Below are positions 56,336 through 64,000 of a DNA stretch of 64,000 nucleotides, piece after piece (the stretch's first letter is position 1; every line of letters begins with the position of its first letter). This stretch comes from Hyalella azteca (taxonomy: Eukaryota > Arthropoda > Malacostraca > Amphipoda > Hyalellidae): assembly GCF_000764305.2 (NCBI RefSeq), contig NW_025934805.1, positions 31,738 through 95,737 on the forward strand, read 5' to 3'. The position numbers and the translations under genes are program-made. The notes under the pieces were generated by a model. The model was not told the DNA's origin, did no database searches, and saw nothing but the letters and a program-made list of their open reading frames with translations.

Positions 56336-58200
56336 CGTGGTATTTCCTCTGCCGTGGCTCTCAGGATGCAGTCGAAGGAGTCGTCGCCGGCCAGAATGCG
56401 CTGCACGACGTGGTCTGCAGCGACGATCTCTTGCACCGTCTTGTGTGGGAAGGCATAACTCTTGTCACCTCCCTTAAATAGAGGCTTTTGCTCCTTCAGT
56501 AGAACTGAAAGGAAAATTTCCGAGTCCAATTTCCCAGTAGCATCTATTTTTTTCTGGCACTTTTGCTTCAATGCAAGGAGCTCCTTTCCTGAAAATGTCA
56601 CGCTGTTATCACGCAGCAACTCCAACGCCTCACGACCGATTGTATCAAACAGGTCGGCAACCAAGACTTCAGTTGCGCTGCAGGCCGAATCTGCTAGTTT
56701 TGACAGGATGTTTTGTTTATACAAGCGAAGAATGGATGGCGCCACGTCCCCGGGCGTCTGCCACGAGGATATGGCCTCAGGGAGATGCTTATGTATCTCA
56801 CAGAAATGAACCAAGTTGATGGGTTCACAGAATTGACTTCTGACATCTTCCCTGAGAGACTTGAAGCTCTTCGCCATCTCCCCAGTCGGAGTGCCGCCGC
56901 TCAGGGCCGCTTCATATCGCCCCAAGAATTCAAGTTGTTCGGCAAGCTTCGTGAGCGGCAGGATCTCGTACTGAGTAGAACTGATATCGTTGCGTCTCAG
57001 CAACGGCACCAGCTTTTCCTCCACGACATGAGGACGAGTCGTGATCAACACACGACAGTTGAGGCGCCATGTTTTCTTGATAATCTCGTTGATGACTATC
57101 ATTGATTTTTTGTTGACTTCATCGAAGCCATCGATGATGAATAAGACGCGAAGGCGTAGAGTGGCATCGAGAACGTTCATTTGACCTCTTAGTTCGTTGC
57201 ACAGATCATTAAAATGTTCCTTGATAACGTCACTTAGTTCTTTATTGGTGCGATCCCTGCACTCAAAGAAGATGAGTTGGTCAAACGAACTCAAGTAATT
57301 GTTAACCCCTTGCGGCGGCTGGAAAAATTGCAGTACAATATTTTTGACGAGGGTTGTTTTGCCGGCACCGGCGACGCCCGTAACCACGATCATCTTTTCG
57401 TCAGCTGCAAAAATTTTGATGTAAGGAAGAACTTCTTCCTCATCGCATGCCCTCGTCTTCATCTCTGGTGCGTGGAACACTTCCCGGCGCTTGACCTTTA
57501 TGGAGTTGCTGTTTACCAGAAGCTCCTCACTGGATAGCCTGTCCTCCCAGAGATGTTTTACGGCATCTTTGCCGCTCATCAACAGCCTCGAACACCAGTA
57601 GTATATACTCTCCTTGTTCAGAGCTACTAACTTGTCCATTTCATCCTCCAACTCCCGTTTTTCACAATCGATCTCATCTTGGGGAAGAGAATAGAATTTT
57701 CCGGCTTCATCAATGATGTCAACCAACGCAGCCTTCAGATCACTGAATTTGGAGTCATTGTTAACGGTCTGCAGGTTGTGGAAGGCTTTGTTTCGCCCGT
57801 CTTTGACGTCCGTCAACTTATTGAACAGTTTGGTAGGATACTTGCGGCCCACTCTAGGAATTTTGTATATATTTCGGAGCAGACAATATATGGCAGTGAC
57901 GTCTTGCTCGTCGGTATTTTTTGCCGTCTCGAAAGTGTTTGCATTAAAGCTAAATGCTTGCTTCCATTTTTCGCAAGTAAAAGGTTCTTTTCCTGCTTTT
58001 TTCATCAGGCGATCCATGTACTGCCTGTAGGTCTCGTCGTCCCGCTTGTCCTGGCATTCCTTGCTGAGGACGAACCGCATGATCTTGGGGCTCAGGTGCA
58101 GGTTGCCCACCACGCTGCGGTAAATGGATTCTATTGATCCCGGCAGTCCACCAGCTGGTGCAGGGTGCGTACAGCTGGCACTCGATCCTGCGCTGGCCAT
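56336..58200 (-). CDS. NACHT gene B, exon 1: HEPN-like and NACHT NTPase domains
   Basis: This exon encodes about 621 residues, paralogous to gene A. The chosen ATG (58200, 'MASAGSSASC') is 10 nt inside a good acceptor, TTTTCTCTGCTCAG ending at 58211. The longer open frame up to 58434 is then intronic. The helical N-terminus holds 'DVKDGRNKAFHN' (R136-N-x3-H141), a HEPN-type R-x4-H motif. The NACHT domain has Walker A GVAGAGKT (275-282), Walker B 'RVLFIIDGFDE' (351-361) and sensor 'VLITTRPH' (384-391). The region near the end, 'NSVTFSGKELLALKQKCQ' and 'YAFPHKTVQEIVAADHVV', is shared with gene A and the pseudogene. The donor ATACCACG|GTAAGC is at 56336/56335, phase 2. The frame is intact, so the gene may be functional. 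Confidence 0.88.
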
Positions 58201-58210
58201 CTCGCAGACT
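58201..58210 (-). promoter_or_regulatory. Short 5' leader and splice acceptor of gene B
   Basis: The minus strand reads CATTTTCTCTGCTCAG|AGTCTGCGAG then ATGGCC. As in gene A, a non-coding 5' exon must lie upstream. It was not identified. Confidence 0.6.
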
Positions 58211-58214
58211 CTGA

Positions 58215-60880
58215 GCAGAGAAAATGCAATTTTAAATAAATTCAAAGTGTGATAAATCAGAAGTAAAATCTTGAATTTCATCTGCCGCCTTGTATAAGAG
58301 AATCTGGTAATTCTAAATGCATTTTGAATTTTAACACTGTTTTGTAATGCTGTTTTGTAATGCTTGTACACTGCTGTTTTGTAATGCTTGTCAACTAAAA
58401 TACGCATTTCAAAGTTTTCACACACCCTAAACAATCGCGCAACACATTTTTTTAAAGAAAATCTAGTAAGACGAGGTTAGTTCACTGCATTGCAGCTTCA
58501 GGAGCGATGTCATAGTATACTTTATTTGCGACAACTCTAGCCATAATGAGCCTTTCTCTGAGTCAACCAAACTGTATTTGAATTTTAAAGCCGATCTTCA
58601 AAATTATTTCAGAATTTACAATCAATTACCTCATTTCTACGATTATCATTGGATGAAGCTCATATGTTCAGATACATTGTTACGGGAGAGCGGATAACTA
58701 TTAATAATTACGACAGAGCTGCCTAAACGCTCAATGTCTCCGGGCAGGAGACGCTCCTGGTACGAGGGAGGACGCATACGATAAAACCTACTAAGGGCGC
58801 AGGAATAAAATTCAACCCGAATTTTTATTCAATCGCGACAAGATGCCTAGACACAAATATCAATACTAGCTACCTACTTCATTGCCTACTTGAAGCTAAA
58901 AACATATTTATTCAAATAGGCGACCCGCGACAATTCTAAAAACTGATGACCTTTACCAAAACGGAACACGAGACGCATCAGCTTCACAATAGCCGCGTAT
59001 ATCTTTCAGGGGAAGCCCTCATACATTAACGAACGCCTCCAAGCGGCACAGACACGGGGCCTTGAACACGATGTCTCGATCCAGCAAGCCTAGGGTGATC
59101 ACGCCCCACACGAGGAACTTCATGGTTCTAGTTAATCTCGTCATTAGGCGCTCCAATAAAGTACGACGGTAGACGCCCTTACTCCTTATTTTAGTTTTGA
59201 TACGAGTACACTTTATTCAGATATAAAAAATTTAAATGTCCTTTATATTGCATAAAAAATCTAGAATGCGAGTTCCGTGCTGAATGTGGGTTTGGCCGCT
59301 CTCTTCAGTTACGATACTGTAGTTTCAATAGTATTCTTTGGTTACGGTATGGTGGGGTTCGGAATAATGGTGGGAAAATTACAGGATTCTCAAATATAAT
59401 TCTCAAATTGAAAAGTTAATATATTGTGGCAACACCGGGCTGACCTACTATTTGAGCCTTATAATTGAATTGTTATATATATGATGTTGGTGCCATTGGA
59501 TATTCCAAATTAAATACCTAAATGTACTAGAAAATAAATGTGTTATTGAAAACAATCAGATTTCAAATTGGTTCATAAAAATTCACATAATAAAGTAGAA
59601 ATTAACATATTTTATCGTCTTAATGAACAGAAGTGTGAATGTGTTAATGAATAGATATTTTCTGCCTAACAGGAGTGAAGGACAAATTTCGCAGAACGTT
59701 TCTAAATTGAAAATGAATTTTAAATTATTTAAATTTCACTAGCGATAAAATATACTAAAGCTAGAACTAAATTGAACTTAAATTTTCTAGCTAATTCAGT
59801 AAGCGAAATCCGTTCTGCACTGCCTCGTGATTCCACGAGTGACGATAAAATTTCAGGTTCCGGTAATGTCGACAATTGGCAACACGGCAGGTATTCAGGA
59901 TACAAGCTCCAGGCCCGTGTATACACTCAAAGAGGGAGACATCAAACGCGTTAACTAACTTTGGATACAAAATACAATAAATTAATATGAATTATATTAA
60001 TAACTTGCCGGGCGATTATTCTAGATAAAGAAAATTCTGCCGGAAAGCAAGATCCGCTTTAGTTTGCTTTTTGACCAAGCAGAACAAATAAGTAAAGCGA
60101 TGCAGATGTGCAGAGTCACGATTGATCGACATGAGAATGTTCGCCTGATCAGATCTGTTGTATTCTTTCGCCGCCCGTTCTAATCGCGATAACATCTCCC
60201 TCACATTGTGTAGGTAGGGAAATACTTCAATAATGCTTGAGCCGTGAGTGAGGTCGAATAATACCACTCTTTAACAGAATTTAATTGCACCAACATGGTA
60301 GTTTAATATAAATTAGAATCTCCTTCAATTCCTCCTCCTTCCCTTCCCTTGCGCTCCATCCCAACTAACCTAAAATCACCAAATTGACATGCGACGCCGA
60401 TTAAGCAACCACTGCGTGTCGGGACAATTGTTCTTGATTAAAACGTAAAATTCTTTGATCCGGTGAAAAACGTCAGATGTTCAAATAATTTACAAATTAA
60501 GAGAAGAGTCTCTGCTAAAAATCGAAAAATTTCTCTGAGCTCATTTTTTAACTGTGCACACGGCGCTTCTAATGCAACTATTCATGCGCATCCTGTGTTA
60601 AGATGAGACTAGTGCGAATAATCTTGTATCGGTTTTGTCTGTGCTCTACTGTCAAATAATTAGTGTTACCAATCTACCTGTGTTTTCATTTCCCTTCTAC
60701 TGTTAAACCGGGCACTTTAAATAAATCCTGAACATTTTTGCCTGCCTTTACAGATCACTCTTGTTTAAGCAACCTGACGAAATAGAAGTAAAGTACCGAT
60801 ACAGAAGTGAATTTATAGTAAATATAAAGCAAAAAATTGTATCATCAAATTTTTGAAACATGCACGGTTCTCATTAGCAC
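58215..60880. other. Upstream region of gene B, no clear gene
   Basis: AT-rich DNA that should contain the promoter and first exon of gene B. A minus-strand frame at 60016-60267 ('VREMLSRLERAAKEYNRSDQ') is protein-like over 83 codons but unrecognised and without splice evidence. Confidence 0.4.
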
Positions 60881-60883
60881 CTA

Positions 60884-60940
60884 CAGGTTCTTAACTACAT
60901 CTGCACGGTTTTTACCTGCTCTTGGGTAGTGTGGGCTCAT
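60884..60940. repeat. Remnant of the 20-bp donor-type minisatellite
   Basis: 'Gcacctacaggttcttaact', then 'acatctgcacggtttttacctgctcttg', are decayed units of the array at 30311-30510. It lies downstream of the NACHT pseudogene on its minus strand, in the same relative position as intron 3 in gene A. Confidence 0.6.
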
Positions 60941-61005
60941 AGATGCGGCGGAGAAGTTCCAGAAGAATGACACTGAAGAAATAGAGGATAAATAGATAGA
61001 CCACA

Positions 61006-61660
61006 TCATTCATCACCTCCACCACCATCATAGAAGCCCACCGCGTCCATATCCACAGGACGCCGGCACCCATGTCCATCTAAGCGTGGCGACCTGCAGC
61101 GAAATTCGATAAATTTGTAAATTGCTACAGGCGAAGAAATTCTGTCATCTCCCACCACACCCAACATTGGAGTGGCGCATAGCTTTTGCACTTCCCCGGC
61201 CAGTGATAGAGGCTCTTGCTTTTTCAGAAGTAGTAACAAGAAAATTTCCGAGTTGCATATACCTTTAGCATGTGGTATTACCTGGCATTTTTCTTTTAAT
61301 CTAAGCAACTCGCCATCTGACAAAGTCACGCTATTCTTGCACATTTTCATTGAGTCACCATCGATAACGTCAAAAGTAGGTTAATTAGTACATAAGTTGC
61401 GATGAAGTTCGAATCCGTTAATTTGTTCAAAGCCAATTTTTTGTACCAACGGAAAATGTCGTGCGTAACGTCCCCGGGAGTTAGCCAGATGGACATCGTC
61501 GCAGCTGCAGACGACTGCACGTCACATAAATGCATCATGTTTATTTTTCCAAGAAGACACTTCTGACATCTTCATTCAGCGACGAGAAGCACTCGGTTAC
61601 CTTTCCGCGGAGACATTCTCTGGACCGTTTAACTCACTGCACAGACTGCCGAAGTGCTGC
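61006..61660 (-). pseudogene. NACHT gene copy C, decayed
   Basis: Minus-strand pieces align in order with gene B. 'HFGSLCSELNGPENV' (61612-61655) matches 'HFNDLCNELRGQMNV'. 'KVTECFSSLNEDVRS' (about 61565-61612) matches 'MAKSFKSLREDVRS'. 'MHLCDVQ...IWLTPGDVTHDIFRWYKK' (61347-61538) matches 'VHFCEIH...SWQTPGDVAPSILRLYKQ'. 'NSVTLSDGELLRLKEKCQ' and 'NSEIFLLLLLKKQEPL' (61150-61340) match 'NSVTFSGKELLALKQKCQ' and beyond. About 110 residues, including Walker B, are deleted between the first two pieces. There are frameshifts between all pieces. No Walker A was found upstream, so the copy is dead. Confidence 0.85.
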
Positions 61661-61663
61661 GGG

Positions 61664-61810
61664 AACTTACGTGAGGCATGCGTGTTGTATCCACGATACG
61701 AGACTGGAACTTACGTGAGGCAGGCGGGTTGTATCCACGATACGAGACTGGAACTTACGTGAGGCCTGCGTGATGTATCCACGATAAGAGACTGGAACTT
61801 ACGTGAGGAG
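61664..61810. repeat. 44-bp minisatellite, about 3.3 copies
   Basis: The unit begins AACTTACGTGAGGCATGCGT and continues 'gttgtatccacgatacgaga', 'ctgg'. On the minus strand each unit contains CACGTAAGT, a full splice-donor consensus. Single units occur at the ends of the composite repeats near 45530 and 54150. Confidence 0.9.
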
Positions 61811-61814
61811 CATT

Positions 61815-63750
61815 GCTGCTTATCTAGAAAGATTGAAACGCGGTGCTGATAAGCACCAACACTGCCTGTGGGGATTGTCGTGATTGCATTTAATGTAAAT
61901 TCTTTGTAAAAGGCCTAAAGAAAATTTTAGGCCTATAAATCATTAACGAACTGTGATGAGCGTCTGTGTCAAACACTGACAAATTTAACTGATCATATAT
62001 ATGGTAGCTGTGCACTAGACGCTTCTGCAGCCAACGTATGTGTGTGCAGAGGCAGTTTCGACTCGTAAAATTTTTCATTTTTGACAATCGGTGCATATAT
62101 TATTCAAAAATAATTCATTTGTACATCATCAATCATTCCATTCTGGAAATATATGAGTCACGTAGCGAATGATGGAAACCCGCGATGGGCCAAACGGGAG
62201 TACAGTACCAAGCTATTTCGTTAACCTCCACGCCATTTGAACCCGTTTTGTAGTTTGGCTTCACCGAACAATTACTTAAACTCTAGGCAGACAGTCATTT
62301 CTGACTTTAGTAATTAAGCGATTACTGTCGCAAATCAACTTGATGCTACTCCAAACTCTAAAAATATGTTATTGACATTTCAGCTGTTATAGTTTGTAAA
62401 TCCTTTAGTTTAAGGGCTAAATCGCTGAAAAATTTAATGTTCGGTTTTTAATGCAAATATCTATCGACTATAGAAGTTTTTTTTATTTATTCATTATTTT
62501 AATAACATGGGATGAACATTGCGGGTAAAAAAGCACTCCCAAAAATAAATAAAAAATTGGAGCTCTACAATCGATGGTCATTTGAGTTACGAATATAATG
62601 CCATTTTTCTAAAATTCAGCTGTATGGCTATACACAAGTTTACAAATGTTTAGGAGACGCCATTTCCCGTTTTCTTTACATTTATCTTTTGCAGTTATTT
62701 TCTCAAAAAATCATACGAGGAAAATGTGCATGTGTTAGAGTTTAACATGTAAGTATGAAGTTACATAAATATCGCTCATTTAAAGAACGAATTTTTTCTT
62801 AACCAGATGCTCTCCTATGAAAAAATGAATGCTGAACTTGCGTACATGTCTGATATTTCACGTCTCTCAAATCAATGACAACAAATTTTTAGGGGGTCAA
62901 TCTATTTTTATTAATGTTTTTGATAACAACGAAGGAAACCACCGGAGGAGTCTCGCAGCCTCCATCGCTCGTCTGGAACTTGTACGAGGCCCGAGAAATG
63001 ATCCATAGAGTAGAGTGAGTGGAATAAAAGCTGCAATTTATGCACCCAAATGTCTTATTCACAGGACCTTCGCTCCAGCTGAATTACTGCTGAATCACCG
63101 AGTCGAATTGCCCAACTATTTGCCCTTAATGTATCATAATCCGACGCTTTCTTCCTACACACTGAGGCTGAATTACTGCTGCATTACCAAGCCTAATAAA
63201 AACTTGTCCTGTATTCTGAATTTATTTGATTGTTAGGCAACATTCGTTATTAGAAATATTGTCAGCAGTGTGTCGCATTCAGACGCTCTTTACTTTACTC
63301 TAGCTGAGGCCAGTTATGGCTCTTTAGATTCTTATCTACTCCGGTTTGAGAGAACTTTAGAGTTGAATTGATTAAGTTATGAATGCTAATTCTATTTAGA
63401 AACGACTGAACTGATACTCGTGAAATTATACCAGACTTTTTGCCTGCCGCTTTAATGTGAATAAATTTCCAGGTTTGGGGGAAGTTTTGAGTTGAGATTA
63501 AAAAGTTAGGAATATTAATTCTATTTTAGAAATGGCTAAATTGATACCCGCGAAATTATAATAAACTTTTTGCAGCTTAAACGTGAATAAATTCCCAGGG
63601 TTGAGAGAACTTTCGAGTTTACGTTATCATAGAGAATAATCGTACGACTAAAATATCAATATTCTGATATATCAACATCTGCTGCAATATTTAAAGTCAG
63701 CAGGATCCAGAAATTTTCAGCTCTTGCATGCTAGCTATTTTGATGAATAA
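61815..63750. other. No gene recognised
   Basis: AT-rich. Two similar stretches around 63340-63490 and 63480-63620 ('gaattgattaagttatgaat..taattctattt.agaaa..gactgaa') suggest an old 140-bp tandem duplication. Confidence 0.4.
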
Positions 63751-63756
63751 TATAGC

Positions 63757-64000
63757 GCCCCCTCCATCACCTCCCTCATCACCAGCGCCCCGCCATCACC
63801 TCCCTATTCACCAGCGCCCCGCCATCACCTCCCTCATCACCAGCACCCCGCCATCACCTCCCTCATCACCAGCACCCCGCCATCACCTCCTTCATCACCA
63901 GCACCCCGCCATCACCTCCCTCATCACCAGCGCCCCGCCATCACCTCCCTCATCACCAGCGCCCCGCCATCACCTCCCTCATCACCAGCGCCCCGCCATC
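63757..64000. repeat. 29-bp minisatellite, at least 8 copies, running off the window
   Basis: The unit is 'catcacctccctcatcacca' plus 'gcgccccgc' (or 'gcaccccgc'), head to tail to the last base. Confidence 0.95.

Noticed and set aside
58201..58434. Longer start for gene B at 58434
   Set aside because: A good splice acceptor ends at 58211. Gene A has the same layout, and the extra residues do not align between paralogues.

Overview
The window is eukaryotic genomic DNA, most probably from an arthropod and plausibly a malacostracan crustacean. The clues are interrupted TTAGG-type repeats, spliced genes in GT-AG introns, a mix of non-LTR, Penelope-like and tyrosine-recombinase retroelement remnants, tRNA-derived SINEs, and very abundant mini- and microsatellites. 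There is no operon structure, and most of the sequence is repeat or featureless AT-rich DNA. The species cannot be fixed from the sequence alone.

The recognisable host genes form a minus-strand cluster of NACHT NTPase (NLR-like) genes. Gene A has its NACHT exon at 34954-36758 and GC-rich downstream exons at 31131-31363, 30512-30716, 29674-29819 and 28052-28180. All exon phases agree (2,1,2,1). Gene B has its NACHT exon at 56336-58200 and a second exon at 55316-55530 that matches exon 2 of gene A. A decayed third copy lies at about 61006-61660. Both intact NACHT exons begin with a helical region carrying an R-N-x3-H motif, which suggests a HEPN-like N-terminal domain. The pairing HEPN-like plus NACHT plus GC-rich C-terminal exons is the best candidate for an unusual innate-immune system here. 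A further spliced-looking exon at 3092-3775 encodes an unrecognised protein.

Every intron seen in genes A and B holds at least one tandem array, each with a different unit. Several arrays begin within a few bases of a splice site, and one 20-bp array repeats the 5' splice site itself. These arrays create many false ORFs.

Region by region: 1-6.2 kb holds a TTAGG tract inside a hairpin, a double CRE-like palindrome, a dimeric SINE and the 3.1-kb exon. 6.2-11.6 kb is a broken non-LTR retrotransposon (minus) followed by a Penelope-like element in two inverted pieces. 13-19.8 kb holds minisatellites, a second SINE, LINE 3' ends and a TIR element with a 0.54-kb foldback. 20-28 kb is largely featureless. 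28.0-36.8 kb is gene A. 36.8-44.7 kb holds a Penelope remnant, a second TIR element with a nested tyrosine-recombinase fragment, and a broken LINE with a nested insertion. 44.4-54.2 kb carries a composite repeat family with a 54-bp minisatellite. 54-62 kb is gene B and the pseudogene. The window ends in a 29-bp minisatellite.

An important caution: 28014-28051 is exactly the duplicated Tn5/Nextera mosaic-end junction used in mate-pair libraries. It truncates gene A inside exon 5, so linkage between 1-28013 and 28052-64000 is not secure.
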